Below are positions 1 through 12,960 of a stretch of 64,000 nt of DNA, in pieces. The DNA lies in NCBI GenBank assembly GCA_022661535.1, contig JAKULF010000011.1, forward strand, positions 2,728,001-2,792,000, given 5' to 3'. Position numbers and translations under genes: made by a program. Source of the DNA: Eutypa lata. Lineage: Eukaryota; Ascomycota; Sordariomycetes; Xylariales; Diatrypaceae. Position 1 is the stretch's first letter; every line of letters starts with the position of its first letter. The notes beneath the pieces were generated by a model. That model searched no databases and was not told where the DNA came from. It saw only the letters and a program-made list of their open reading frames with translations.

Positions 1-85
1 TAGTTAGAACGTCTGATTATCTTAAATAGTAGAGGTCAGCCAAGAAACAAAGTGACTAGCAGCAGCACCACCACCACCACCAGCT

Positions 86-3041
86 ATGACACAACGACGC
101 GAAGTTGACCACCATTTGGTCGAGGTCGGTGACGGGGACCTGCATGTTACCTCGCTGCTTGTGGGTCAACATGAACACGCCGTGCTAGACGAGGACGCGA
201 CGCTGGATGAGAAGACTCTTGGGGCTCTAGGGTATAAGCAAGAGTTTAGACGGTATGATGAACTACCTTGTCATTCATTCATTCATTCAATTGTATCTCA
301 TATCACGTGTTTTACCTCCATCCCCAATCGACCCCCTACCTACCTCACCTATCAGCCAACCAACCAACCACCCAGCCTACCCTACCAATGCAATACGATG
401 CGATGCCGCTCCTAGTTAGTCCATACATACGTACATATGTACTACCTAACCACTCAACGACCACTTGCCTACCCCCATATCATGCATGACATTACATGAC
501 ACTATCTTCCCTTAACCAGCCACCCACCCACTCATCCACCTACCAGCTAACCCAAAACTAAAAAAAAAAAAAAAACAGAGATTTCAACCTCTTCGAATCC
601 TTCAGCGTATCCTTCAGCGTGTTGGGACTCCTCCCCTCCGTCGCCTCCACCATCGGCTACAGCCTGGGCTACTCGGGCACCGCCGGCGCCGTCTGGGGCT
701 GGCTCGTCGCCTCCCTCTTCATCCAGGCCACCGCCTTCAGCATGGCCGAGCTGTGCTCCAGCATGCCCACCGCTGGCGGCCTCTATTACGCCGCTGCGGC
801 CCTGGCCCCCGAGGGCTGGGGCCCGCTCGCTAGTTGGGTTGTTGGGTGGTGCGTTCTTTTCCTTTTTTTTTTCTTTTTTCCCCGCTTTTCTTCCTCCTTT
901 CTTCTTTTCGAGAGTATTTGCTTTTTTTTGCTTTTTAGAAGAGGGGTTGGGTTGGATTGGGTTGATTATGGACTGTTCTGGGCTGAAATGGATGGTTGGG
1001 CTGAAGGGTTCCTCGGTAGTGTCTCTTATTTTGCTTGTTGCCCCTTTCCCCTACCCCTTTTCTCTCTTGTGAGATCTTAAGTGGGGAAAGGGGGCACAAT
1101 GAATGGAGTGGAGTGCTACGTTCTCTGTGTTCGTGGTCTGTTTACGGGATAGTCCTTTCTAACTACTTGAAGGTCGAACTTCTGTGGCTTCGTGACGGGG
1201 CCATGTTCGGTCAACTACGCACTTGGTAAGCCATCTTGCTCATCCGAGTTCAGTTCGAGGAACGCAACAAAACATCAACTGCTAACACCTCTAAAAAAGC
1301 ATCCATGATCATCACCTGTGGCACCATCTCCAACCCCGACTATGTCCCGGAGACATGGCACACGTACCTCGTGCTGATATTGATCCTCGTCATCGACGGC
1401 CTATTCACGATGCAGTCGACGCGGTTCATCGGTCAGCTAAACAAGGTCGGCACCGTGTTCAACGTGATCGTCATCTTGATTTTCGTCATCTGGTTCCCTG
1501 TCGGCAGCGTCAACTCGCCCAAGACGAGCGATAGCCACACTGTCTGGACGAACTTCGAGAATGGCACTGAGTGGCCCATTGGCTGGGCTACCATTATGGG
1601 TTTGTGCTTCCTTTTTTTCTTCTCTTCTTTTATGTGCGGTGATGATTATGGTATGGATAGAACGTTGAATGTTAGGTTCTGACTGGTTTCGGTTCCTTAG
1701 GTTTTCTCACGGCTATCTGGACTATGAGTGGGTAAGCGATCCATCCAACTTAACTCAGGGGTCACAAGCCTCTTCCTTACTATGTAAAAAGAGCCTAGAA
1801 GACCTCAAAGCTCACGCAACACCTCAACTAACTAACCGCTTGTCTACCCACCTCCCACCAACTAGCTACGACGCACCATTCCATCTCGCCGAAGAATGCA
1901 GCAACGCCAACATCGCCTCGCCCCGGGCCATCGTGATGACAGCGCAGCTCGGCTTCTACATGGGCTGGGCCATCATCCTGGTGATCGCCTACACGGTAAC
2001 CGACATCACGGCCGTCGTGAGCGGAGGCCAGCCCTTCGGGGTGCTGTGCGAGCAGGTGCTCGGCCGGCGCGCGGGCCTCGCCCTCTTCGGCCTGAACATC
2101 GTCGCCCAGTTCTTCGTGGGCGAGGGCTGCACCATCACGGCCACGCGCGTCGTGTTCGCGTTCGCCCGCGACGGCGCCCTGCCCGGGAGCAGGATCTGGA
2201 GCCAGGTGGACGAGAGGACCAGGACGCCCGTCTACGCGACTTGGGGCGTCCTCGTCGTTGCGGCCTTGCTTGGGCTGCTGTCGTTTGCGGGCCCCGTCGC
2301 TATTGGCGCCGTGTTTAGTATTGGTATGTTGTTGCTGTTAATTTATCTGCTGTACTTACATCTACGATATGCGGGAGGAGTGGGAACTGATATCTATCAT
2401 TTGAATGATCTTCGCGCACTAGCTGACAGTGTGGTTTTTGAATAGGCGCGATCGCTCAGTATACGGCTTTCACGGGTCCGATAGCCCTAAAGCTATTCAT
2501 GGGGCGCGGGAAGTTCAACAGGGGTAAGCCAACCCAACCCAACCCAACCCAACTCACACTAAAGACTTCCCTTCATCCATCAACACTCTCACATTCATTC
2601 GTTCTACGCGCGATTTTCCCCATTTTCCCATCGAAATGCATATGTACCTAGGTAGGCTTGCTAACTTCACCTCTTTCTTTCTCCATCCACACAGGTCCAT
2701 GGCATCTAGGCCGATGGTCCCGGCCGATCAACGCCGTCGCCTGCGCCTGGTGGCTCCTCATCTTCCCCGCTCTCTGCTTCCCTGCCGTGCGGGGCGCCGA
2801 TCTGACCCCGCAGACCATGAACTGGACGTGTCTGATCTACGGCGGCGCCATGACCCTCGCCATGGTGTACTACGTCGTCAGCGCGAGGACGTGGTTCAAG
2901 GGCCCGCGCATCAACGTAGAGCATACGCGCGGCGCGAGGGTCCTAGAAGGTCGCGAAGGGGGTGATGGTGGTGGTGTTGCTCGGGAGGATAATGGCATGG
3001 GAACCGAGAAGAAAGCGGAGAAACACTTGAGGCTGGATTGA
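86..3041 (+). CDS. Amino-acid/GABA permease (APC superfamily)
   Basis: Eight exons can be joined in frame: 86-252, 579-848, 1173-1225, 1300-1599, 1701-1731, 1866-2323, 2446-2523 and 2695-3041, giving 567 residues. The protein has the layout of fungal GABA/choline-type permeases of the amino acid-polyamine-organocation superfamily: a short hydrophilic N-terminus, about a dozen hydrophobic segments and a charged C-terminal tail. Family-typical stretches include GLLPSVAST in the first membrane segment, GPCSVNYAL in the 53-nt exon, and the FAFARDGALPGS loop in exon 6. It should sit in the plasma membrane and import amino acids, GABA or a related amine by proton symport; the substrate cannot be told from sequence. 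Introns 1 and 2 each exceed 300 nt, longer than the others. The ATG at 86 is preceded by a run of CAC/CAG triplets. No neighbour suggests a pathway. Confidence 0.9.
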
Positions 3042-6000
3042 AATAGGTAGAATGGGTCTGGTAGGATGGATGGATACTTGTACGTAATGGAGGATTGTTG
3101 GATCGTTAAAGACTGGTATTAATGGAGGTTTTGAGCAATGCCCATTTGCGATTCTTCTCCGCCATCAGGATGCAGGTGGCAGGATCCTATAGTGTAATAA
3201 ATCGTAAAATAGATCGAAATATAGGGCCTAGACCTGCAGTCCCGACTGTGTGGCGAGATTGAAACAACTATTCTCGATGCTGGGAACTTCAGATGTTGTC
3301 ATTTCGGACACAGGTGTTGCAATCCTTGACTTGCAAAATTGGCTAAACGTAAACCTCCTAATTGAGTTATTAGAGTACTTGGTGATCAACCTGCTCTAGC
3401 AAAGGCTTCAAATTTACTATGATGCTTGGTTATGACTAGATCCTCCGGACCGTTCCTAGCGCTTACACTATTTTAACGTAGAGTAAGTAGGTTAGTTTGA
3501 TACGAATGTTGTACCCACACCTCTATGCCATATGCATCTTCATCAACCTCCCCGTCGCATAACTCTTTATGTAAGTATCTAAGTATATGGACTATTAACA
3601 CATTCTTGAGCAATGCATCGTAGGTAAACTTGTAAACACAACATGCCAACTCTCCTTGAGTCCTGCTGTCAAGATACGTGTCAATATGCATCCAATCCAA
3701 GAGGCGCCTGCCATCGACAAGGCCCCTAATATAGATCGGGTTCATCGACATGCCGTTGTTAAAGTAAAGGGATTGTGCTTTGTGGTTTTTGCTGTTTTTT
3801 TTTGGCTATTTAGGGCTAGGACAGCTGAAAGATGACTGCATACATCTAGAGACATTCATCTTTTCTCCGCTGACCAGGTTATGCCGGCTATAAGTTGTGG
3901 GAATGTGTATCTTTCGTCCTGACTATCGATCCCATGGGACGACGATCTCTTATATACATAAACTCGAAGAGCTTTGCTTGGTTCTTCTCAATATGGAAAC
4001 GTACTACTGGGCATCAACTTCGGATGTGCGGAATACTAGTCAGCTATGTGCATTGCCTAGTCAGCTAGTCAAGCTCAACACGAGTTAACAAGTGGCGGTG
4101 GCCTACAGGATAATCTATCTCGATCTGGGATAGGAGCGTGACTAGTTATTTACCTACATGACTGGCTCAACTGCACCACAGATTCTAGGTGAGCCTCTAG
4201 TAACAGTGTATATCGTCACGTTTTTCACGTTCTACCTACATGTTCTAATCCCACAGGACCATCCATATACACTTTGTTACGTAGGAGGTGGATGTGCCAG
4301 CTTAGCCAGAACAGAAGAGGTTTAACGTTACCGGGATTTGAGCGCCACAGTATCGACTATTTCTTTACTAGTGACCGGGAGTGTATCCGTAACGCAACTT
4401 TGCTCTTTTGCATGTAAACATCATGGGGTTTGTCTCCAGCTTTCACAGTACATGTACAGATGTAGTACCGCAGTCCCGTTGCGGGCCGTCAGCATCTAGC
4501 CGCTGGGTGGGGTCCTGCAGTATTATTAGACTAGGCCGTCGTATGTTTTTGAGACAAATTTCCTTGCTTAGCTATCCGCTCGAATAGCACATGGCCATAG
4601 AATTTTGGTTCTGCAATTCTTGTGGACCAGGCATATCCTTGTACGGCCGATGGGAAATTTTTTTGATTGGATGTCACAGGAACTTGCCGGGAAATATTGA
4701 ACCAATCGTAATATCTGGTAACTACCTTCTGCAGCAGGGATAGGACATGTATGGCTAGTTATAGTCCATCGAAAATGCGTAGACTAGATTTGCCTTATGC
4801 AATGTATGTTCCTACGACACTCCGCTGTTTAAGATCTCGTATAGTCCGGCCATTCTGTTATTAAAGTTAACAGTGCTTAACTAGTCCATATGCCGGCATT
4901 CCCGGTATTTCTATGTGTGTTTTCTTCTCCAAATTGTCTGTTAATATACTGAAATGGTACACATATGCCAGTGCTTCCGAAATCATACTCTCATACGATG
5001 TGGTGTAACCCCATTATCCCTTCTAACGTATCCCAAGGCTGTCGGCGTTAACGTGTCTTACATGGCATTCGCTGACAAGAAAGCCTCATCGTATGTTGGG
5101 TCCGTCTATACTTCAGTCGAATGATTTTGCCGACGGGGAAGAGGTTCGATGGCGAATATCAGAATGGCGTGGCTGCCGGAGCACTTTGTTTCCGGTAAGC
5201 TCTCTTGTTTGCTGAATGGCTCTCGTGAGGGCAATATCAAGCCCTCGTTTTCAAGATCGTGAGCTATTGCTAGTAGGTGGTCAGCAGCCACAGCAACCTC
5301 AAGTTTCAAGGTTGGTCTATCAGTGGGAGTAAGTATGCCGATCAGAAGGTACGATCAAAAGAAGAAAGAAAAAAAATCCGAAATACTTGTTTTTGGGTTG
5401 CATTTGATGTATGTTCAGAGCCACTCTTTAAGGTTGGGATAGCCTCTTCCAAATTCTTGGGTTGGACCTCTTCCGAGACCTTGCTTTAGGCTTATGCAAG
5501 CTTATACAGCCGTTACAAGGTGAGATAGCTGCCTTGTCTTGTCTTGGACGTATACTTCGCAACGTTGCAACATGCGGGATACTGCAAGAGATAGGTCACG
5601 GGAGGTCTAGGAAAGGTAGTAAGGCTATAGCTGGAGAACGATCATAAATCATGATCATACTGTATGGTAATGATGCCGAACACGGGACCTGCCTTGATCT
5701 AGGGGTTCCTAGTCTTTGAAGGCCAGTGTTCAGACTGTCATTAGCCGTTGTAACCTTAATGTAGAGAGAATTAATCCCAGTTTGGAGTAAGAAGTAATGT
5801 TAACATGCCGGAGTGCCAAGCTCGTAGTACCCAAGACTACTACTTCATCTAGAGCTATATCATGGCCAGTTGCTAACTCCCCACTAGCAATGCCTCTAGA
5901 ACTTCCAGATTTACCGTATGTTTACGTTTCGAGAAGTTCCGCACTAACGATATTGCCTATTCCTTCTAGCAGCGGTCTAGTCAGGAAAGCCCCTGCCTGA

Positions 6001-7068
6001 CAACGCACATATACATCTCCGATCCTTCGTCTCCTAGTTCCTGGTCGAGATCATGTGGCGTACGAATCTGGGTAATCCCCAGGTAAGGTACCATTCCCGC
6101 ACTGTATCTTATCCTGCAAGATGCAATACGACGTCTTGGACATTAAAAAAAGCCCAGCGATGCAATGGTACGCTGCAAGTCATGGTCAAATCAGAACCTA
6201 CGTACCTTTGATGATGCCGGGACCTTTGTCAGGCTGAATGACCCCAAACTCGGTTCGCTTTAGCGGGGTGCATGTTGCATGGCCATGCCAGTAACCGACC
6301 AGCGCGTAGAGTAGCCGGTGCCCGTCTCGTTCTTCATTCGATGTGCTGTCACGACCGAGTTCCGGCACTATATTATACAGCCGCCCCCGACGTCATTAGC
6401 CCAGTCCGTGTGGCCTCCCAAGGCTGGTAAACAGAACGCGAGCCCCCTTTTCCTTGCCGTTGTTTGTCTCCATGGTTGGGCGGTAACAAAATTTTGAGCC
6501 CTGCAACTAACTTAACAGGGCCGATGGATGCAACGCCCTCGATTCTGCATTTTGGTCGATCTTTCCCACATATAGGAGATTGGACGTTGAATTTAGTGCG
6601 CGGCTGAGCTGCCAGTTGCCCAATAGTGGCGATGTATGTCACTAGGATCCAACCCTAGAGCACACCGTCTACTTGTGCGACCGCCGATCGACTACCATTT
6701 TGAGATTCATGGCTTTGGTCGGCACAGGAAGATATCAGGGAAGGAGGGAAAAAGCACGACGACTTGCTTCGACTTGGCCACGATCGTGGGCTAGCGGAAG
6801 ATGCGGCATCATGTACGGTGGCTTATTCTAAGCCGTCTCTCTGAAGAAGACCACCCGTCGTGAGAGGCGTCTTAGTCGAGACCAGACTCCCTTCTTCGAA
6901 ATATAAATAACCCCGTACATTCCAACCATCTACTCGAACTTCTCCTTCATCAGCACCAGCACCAGCATCAGCACCAACAGTACTCCAAACAGTCTCTCGC
7001 CTTTTCGGTCCTTCTAAACCACAAAAACCTAAAAGTTTCTTAGCAAACTCACTTTTACCACTTTCAAA
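3042..7068. other. Intergenic, no recognised gene
   Basis: About 4 kb between the permease and the hydrophobin. Open frames here are short, do not join into a larger protein through plausible introns and match no family I know. The longest is a 92-codon frame on the minus strand at 3473-3751. The last 200 bases are the hydrophobin promoter and leader. Confidence 0.5.
6902..6909 (+). promoter_or_regulatory. Probable TATA box of the hydrophobin gene
   Basis: TATAAATA lies 160 bp upstream of the hydrophobin ATG. It is followed by a leader rich in CAGCAC repeats and CA-rich sequence, as in many strongly transcribed fungal genes. Position and consensus are seen; use as a promoter is inferred. Confidence 0.5.
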
Positions 7069-7504
7069 ATGCAGTTCACTGTCCTCATCGCCACTCTCTT
7101 TGCCGCCGCCGCAGTGGCCAGCCCTGTCGAGGTTGTCGACCTCGAGGCCCGCACTAAAACCCCTCCTGCCTACGATGCCTGCCCCGATGGCCTATACAGC
7201 AACCCCCAGTGCTGCGCTACTGACGTCCTTGGTGTAGCTGACCTTGACTGCGGAAATGGTGAGTCTTCACCCTGATCAAAGGAAGATAGGAACCAGTTTA
7301 ATACTAACTATTAAAGTGAAAAAAACCCCAACGAATGCCAAAGACTTCCAGGCTGTCTGCGCCAAGGGCGGACAGAGAGCCAGATGCTGCGTCCTCCCTA
7401 TCGTAAGTACTATCCAAACAATGGTGAACGCGTACCCATATAATAACATTCCGCAGCTTGGACAAGGCGTGCTTTGCGAGACCCCTGTGGGCGTAGTATA
7501 CTAG
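7069..7504 (+). CDS. Class II hydrophobin
   Basis: Three exons (7069-7258, 7317-7402, 7457-7504) give a 107-residue secreted protein. A signal peptide occupies about residues 1-18 ([10 protein letters not shown] onward, Ala-rich, cleavage near VAS/PVE). The mature part has exactly eight cysteines with spacing C-x9-CC-x11-C-x16-C-x8-CC-x10-C, which is the class II hydrophobin pattern. Such proteins self-assemble at water-air or hydrophobic interfaces and coat hyphae, spores or host surfaces. The x16 spacing only appears when the first intron is spliced at 7259-7316 (branch-like TACTAAC near 7302), which supports the exon model. Length is normal for the class. A TATA box lies 160 bp upstream. 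No second hydrophobin is nearby. Confidence 0.95.
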
Positions 7505-9251
7505 ATCCCGCATTCTGCACCTTTTGGGCCTGTCAAAAGAAAAAGAAAAGGTTATAATACTCTTGTTGCCCAGGTAGTCTCTCAGGGGGTCTTATGATTC
7601 TTATTTCATTGTGTTATTGCTGGTATACGGATAGGGACGAGTGAGGGTCTGGGGCTGTTTTGGAGTGTCATTCGTTTCGTTTGATTCTTTTGTCCAAAAA
7701 CCCGGGTTTCAACATGAACTTGGACAATCGATCTGTTGGTTTATCGCTGTATTACTTGCTTAGCTAGCAAAAATAAAATCACGTCGCTCTCTTGGAATTT
7801 ATAGGTACGCTGTAGAAACGGTTGTGTGATTGAATGTTCCACTGCTTTCCCGAAGGTGCTTTACTGTGTAGATGAGAAGGACTGCTATTACACATGTCAG
7901 TATGCTCTCCAGTGTATCCTGAATTCGTGTAACATCCGAATTCAAAGTCCGTGGTGGCTTTCCAGCATGTATGCGGCCATCTTATTCTTGTTTTAAAGCA
8001 ACATTGTAGAAAAGATTCAGGTTGATATTAGAGATGGACTAGACGGGGCTGACGAGGGTAGCATTGATAAGTGGACGTCTAAACAATATCGATTGTTAGC
8101 CTATACCTTTAACTAATACGAAATGACAGATAGAAATAAAACCAGCTTGACCAGCTTGTTGTCTCTCTCTCTATGGCGCTACGCTACATGGTAACAAAGA
8201 CACATGCGTAGTGTTGTGAGAGGTTGTCACGTCCTGTAACTAGTTATACCCTTGCGGCAGCACTCCAGCTCGAAAAGAAAGGGGGGAACCAGAATGCCAA
8301 TATCCTTTAACTCCACGTTAGTAGAAATTTATTTCTAGTAGCTGAATACCAGCAGAGTTCTGGTGTTGGTTGGGGATGGTTTATGAGCGCGCTAGGTGAC
8401 GTTAATAAGGAGGTTTGGAGTAGAAGCCCCTGAATGTGAATAGAGCATCTAAAATCTAAACAATAGCGACTATTCAATACCCCTCTCTTATTAATTGATA
8501 AATTCGAGCTGTGTTTGACACGGTCTCTACGGATCATTTGTTAATTGTAGGGCTAAGAGAGCCTAATCCCAATTCGGAGCCTACCTAGCGGCGTCATGAG
8601 CTGTACACGATTAGAACTTGGTTGATATCAGTCTCGGGGAAAAGTGAATACAAGTAAGGCAGCGCGTCACTCTCCTTATATCAGTGCGTCCTCATTCAAA
8701 GCAGGACGAAGGTTATAGAATATACGTCACGTACAAATGAGAACGTCGTAGTAAGCAACATCCGTTCAGGTTAGCGTCAAGGAGCCGCGGCCGATTCTAG
8801 TAATAAAAGAAAATAAGGCTGGTTCGATGTCCACATACATCGAATAAGTGCAATGCTTTAATCGAACAATATATGTTGATAATAATACTTCATTCTGGCA
8901 TTCTGTAAATGTATAAAATCAAGTTCCTGCATATTGACTATGGACGGCAAGTGAGTTGTATAATTTCTATCTAAGTCGGCCTACTTATATGCACGGCGCG
9001 CCTTACGTACCCCCTTTTAGTCTAGCGCAGGATGGCCAAGTCCAGTCTATCCATGTATACTGCGCCTAAATATAGCTACTATACGAAGTAGATACTAACT
9101 AGCTAATGTACGTAGATCCGATTTAAGTATTATACGTTTGTCAGCTCTAGTAGTACTCCAAACCTGAGCCCTTGAAAGTAATATTGTGCGTGACCAGAAC
9201 ACGTAAAACAGCAGTAACTATACCGTATGATAATCAGAGTAACGCGGGAAC
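7505..9251. other. Intergenic, no recognised gene
   Basis: Holds the hydrophobin 3' flank and the promoter side of the Zn2Cys6 gene. I see only short open frames with no family resemblance and no clear repeat. Confidence 0.5.
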
Positions 9252-10912
9252 ATGCCATCGAAACCAGGTCGATCCAAGGCATGTATTACGTGTCTCAAAC
9301 GTAAGAAAGGGGTTAGTCAATATCGCAAATTCTCGCGACCGAGAGTGATGGGAGGACGTGAAGTTGATTGATGGATTGATTCACTTCTGACATCATCCCT
9401 TTTTGTAGTGCGACCAACAACGTCCCTCCTGCGGGCAATGCCGTAAGGCCTGCATTGCATGTGGCGGCTACGACAAGGGGTTTCAGTTCGTCAACAGCAG
9501 CTCGGAGATAACCACTAGCACACAAAAACGCACAGCAGCAGCGGTTCGCCGTTCGCCCAATCGCCTCCCCGCAGAGCCCCCGGCCCGGTCGGTATACGAA
9601 GTCGCGTGCATGGCCCTCTTCTGGAAGTCGTACTTACCCAATGGAAAGGCCCTCCCGGCTAAGGTCGCTCATACCACGGTCGGCGGCTGGATCGACGTCT
9701 TGCAGGTACTAGGCCCTAGTGACGGCATATTAAGGAAAGGTCTCCTGGCCATCTCCCTGAGCACAATTGGGAGGCGCGACGACAACAAGTGGATGAGAGA
9801 TGAAGGACTCAAGTTCTACTGCAGTGCCCTGGAAGATATGTCGACGGCGTTGAGAGAGCCGAAACAGTCGAAGTGCCATGATGGCTCATTGGCGGTTATA
9901 AGGGTGTTCAGCCTGTACGAGGTAATTAACGAATGGCAACGTTCCTAGTATCTAGTGTGGTGAAGGCTGACTTGTCGCAATTCGTGTAGGCACTGTATGG
10001 TGGTTCAGACAGAGAAAACCGTCCTGCCCAAGCCCATAGCTGGACGTGGCATAACTCGGGGGAGATTGCTTTTATCAAGGACCTGACACCATCCTATTTC
10101 ATCTCCGGTCGCGCGCATCGTCTTTTCGTCGATGGTCGACTGCATCTGGTATGTTTATATCCTTTTTGTTGTTTCTTTTCTCCCGGTAGCTTTTGCTGAC
10201 TTCTTGTCCGCTCTAGACTATCACGGCGCTGTGGTTGAGAAAAGAGATCTTTTTATCCGAACCTGGGTGGAAAACCATACCTTGGAGTCGCCAACCGAAG
10301 ACGTCAAGGGACATGCTGTTAGATGTTCTTGCCGACATCCCGTCGATATATGAAAACATGGATATCATGGCTTCCCGCGAGGAGTCAGACGAGAAGGAGA
10401 ACAGCCGAAGAAGCCTCACAGAAGAATGCTTAGCGCTCGATAAGACATTGTCGGAATGGAACGATGAATTTGGCACAGAATCTTCGACATCCCTGTTATC
10501 TGCTGAGGGGTTCCCGGCTGACAAGATATGCTCCCTCTTCGGCATGATCCTATATTGGTCTACATGTGTCCTGGTGAACGCCATGCTTCACGACTTAGCC
10601 GGCATCGAGAAGATAGCTCGAGGGCACAGCGACTCTAACACTTGTTCTAGGAACATCATCATGGCCGTCTCTCAGCTATTTCATCCTGGAGTCGGAATCT
10701 TCCGGGTACACCTCGTCACCTTCCCGCTGGGCGTTGCCCTAAGACACCTCGTCACCGCCGGACCAGGGGAGATGGTAGCGGAGAAGGTGATGTTCGTGGA
10801 ATGCTTGAAAAAGCCCGAGTGTTCAACAATATACCGGTTCCTGTCGGCTTTGGAGCCTGCACATCTCAAGCGCTTGTTCGGGGAGCGATCACTTGATTCA
10901 CATAGTGAGTAG
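9252..10912 (+). CDS. Zn2Cys6 transcription factor
   Basis: Four exons (9252-9311, 9409-9921, 9990-10148, 10217-10912) give 475 residues. The N-terminus carries a fungal binuclear zinc cluster at about residues 11-38 with ligand spacing C-x2-C-x6-C-x6-C-x2-C-x6-C. The basic run LKRKK falls between the second and third ligands, and a first intron interrupts the cluster just before the third cysteine, a common position in this family. One additional cysteine lies in the last loop. The rest is a helical regulatory region of the fungal-specific transcription factor type (residues ~60-470), seen in many proteins that control metabolism or transport. It probably acts in the nucleus on CGG-type half sites. 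It converges with the ACS transporter gene (268 bp between stops), so that gene is a plausible but unproven target. Confidence 0.88.
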
Positions 10913-11180
10913 TTGCCGTGTTGGTACTTGGCTAGTATGTCTCTGCCACCTACTGTATTGTACCTGATCTAGATTTCTAAAGAATGAATTGCGACTCACG
11001 AACAAAAACGTACATAGCTGCCTACAGTAATTATAAACCTTCTTATCTCACGCGTCAGACTAGTTGGAGACTAGTTGGAAAATATCACTGAAGCAAGCTG
11101 GAAGAAAAAGAGCGCTCTTAAGGGGTTACCCCTATTCTATATGGCACGTATCTAAACACGAAAAGACCGTTTCATTCTAA

Positions 11181-12960
11181 TTACAGGATGTACCTGAACC
11201 CAGCAGCTCTTTCATCGCGGCGCTCCGAGGTTGGGGCTTGTCCGCTTAGCTCAAACAGCTCACGCTCTTCCATCTTCTTATTCTGTTTCGCCAATATCAG
11301 TCGAATGATAATGGCGAGGATAGCGACGACAAGCGCAACGGCCGCCGTACTGATACCGCCCGGTAGATAGCGAGGGCCGTCCGTGCCCGGGTACATGTAG
11401 CTACCGTAGATATTGGCGCAGTTTCCGATCACTATACGATCCCGAGTTAGTCTCTTTTTCTCAGTCAGGTAATGAGGGCTGAGGGGAGGGAGGGATAACC
11501 CCCGGGTTGCTTACTATTGGCAACTGATATAGCCACGCTTCTCTTTACGAGCGGCCGAGGGAAACTGTTCGCAACCCAAGACAAGATAATCTGGTAAGCC
11601 GACACGGCACCCATCGGCATCAGGAACATGGCGAAGAACCGAGCCCCCGTGTTCAGTGTCGCCACGACGATGACGTTCCCGAGGACGGATATGAGCATCA
11701 ACGCGATGATATGGTAGCTCCTATCGTTGTAATGCCCAGATGTGTACGTGACCAGGATGGACACTAGGAAGGTCCCGATCCAAACCGGCGCGGTGATGAG
11801 CAGCGTCTCGACGGTTCCGAAGCCGAGGGACTTGACAATGGTGGGAAAGAAGTACTGGAAGGTCTGCGACAGCAAGGAGGCGTGCTGGAACAAGGTGAAG
11901 ATGTACAGCCGAGGGTCTTTGAAAGCCAGAACGAGGCCTTCTTTCAGCGAAGCGGCACCGACGGAATCGGCCTCTCCGGCATCCTCAATCAAGCGCCATT
12001 GGGCATACGCGCACTCTTCGGGGGAGAGCCATTTGGTCGTCGCCGGGTAGTTCGGGAGAATGAAAATAGAGGACACAGCAACCCCGATCGTGATCACGCC
12101 TTCGATGATGAAAAGCCATCGCCACCCGTGGATTCCATGGGCACCATCTAGACCCCCCAGCACTCCTGCGCCGATGAGACCGCCGAAGGCATTCGCCAGG
12201 GAGCTTCCCGCGTAGAACCACGCCATCCGTTGAGTGAGCTCGGTACGTCGATACCAGCTGGACTAGAATAGCACACCTTAATGTTAGTTATTCCTAGAGA
12301 ACCGGAAGTTTAATAGGTAGGTAGACAGGAACCAATCACCTACCAAGAGGAAGATCGCACCGGGGAAGAAAGGTGCTTCAGCTACACCGAGCAGGAAACG
12401 ACAGGCGATTAATCCGTTGAAGCTATGGGTCGCTGCTTGAGCTGCGGATATAGCGCCCCAGATCGACATTGCCGTGCCCAAGTAGATCGAGGGCGGTAGT
12501 CGCGTGAGAATCAGGTTGGAGGGGAGCTGCATGGTGAGGTAACCCACGAAGAGGATGCTGGTCGCGAGATTGAAATCCGTCCCTGTCATCCCGAGGTCCT
12601 CCTCCAACCCACCAAGTCTCGCTTGCGATAAGTTGCTGCGCGCGCACATGTTAGAGAATGGCGTCTTAATATGAGAGAAGATAGGAGATTATGGTGGTGA
12701 ACATACTTCCGATCGAGGAAATTCAACAGGTACATCAATATCAGTATAGGAAGCAGGTGAAAGTCAACCTTCCGTATCAGCTTCTTTGTCATTATCTCAT
12801 GAAACCCCTCATCAGCGGCCACGAACCGCCTGAACATGGCGAGCTGCTCCTCGTCGATTCCATCTTGCTCCGTCAATGCGGCGGGGATCTCTATCTTCTG
12901 CTCGAGTTCTTCCTGGTCGGCTTTCAAGTCGCCGCTGTCTTTTTGTCGTGACGCATCCAT
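11181..12960 (-). CDS. MFS transporter, anion:cation symporter (Dal5-like) type
   Basis: On the minus strand, exons 12960-12707, 12635-12344, 12262-11515 and 11431-11181 give 514 residues. A charged N-terminal tail of about 70 residues leads into a first membrane helix ending LLNFLDR, followed by NNLSQARLGGLEEDLG. That is the classic start of the ACS family (allantoate, nicotinate, pantothenate and related organic-anion permeases). Further family marks are FFPGAIFLL joined to SSWYRRTEL across intron 2, and NMIGNCANIYGSYMYP across intron 3. The C-terminus ends in a short charged cytoplasmic tail. It is a plasma-membrane importer of an organic anion, with substrate unknown. It is convergent with the Zn2Cys6 gene and divergent from the DHA1 transporter, sharing a 1.2-kb promoter region with the latter. 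Confidence 0.9.

Noticed and set aside
3473..3751. 92-codon open frame on the minus strand
   Set aside because: No family resemblance, no introns or neighbours in support; length is within chance for this composition.
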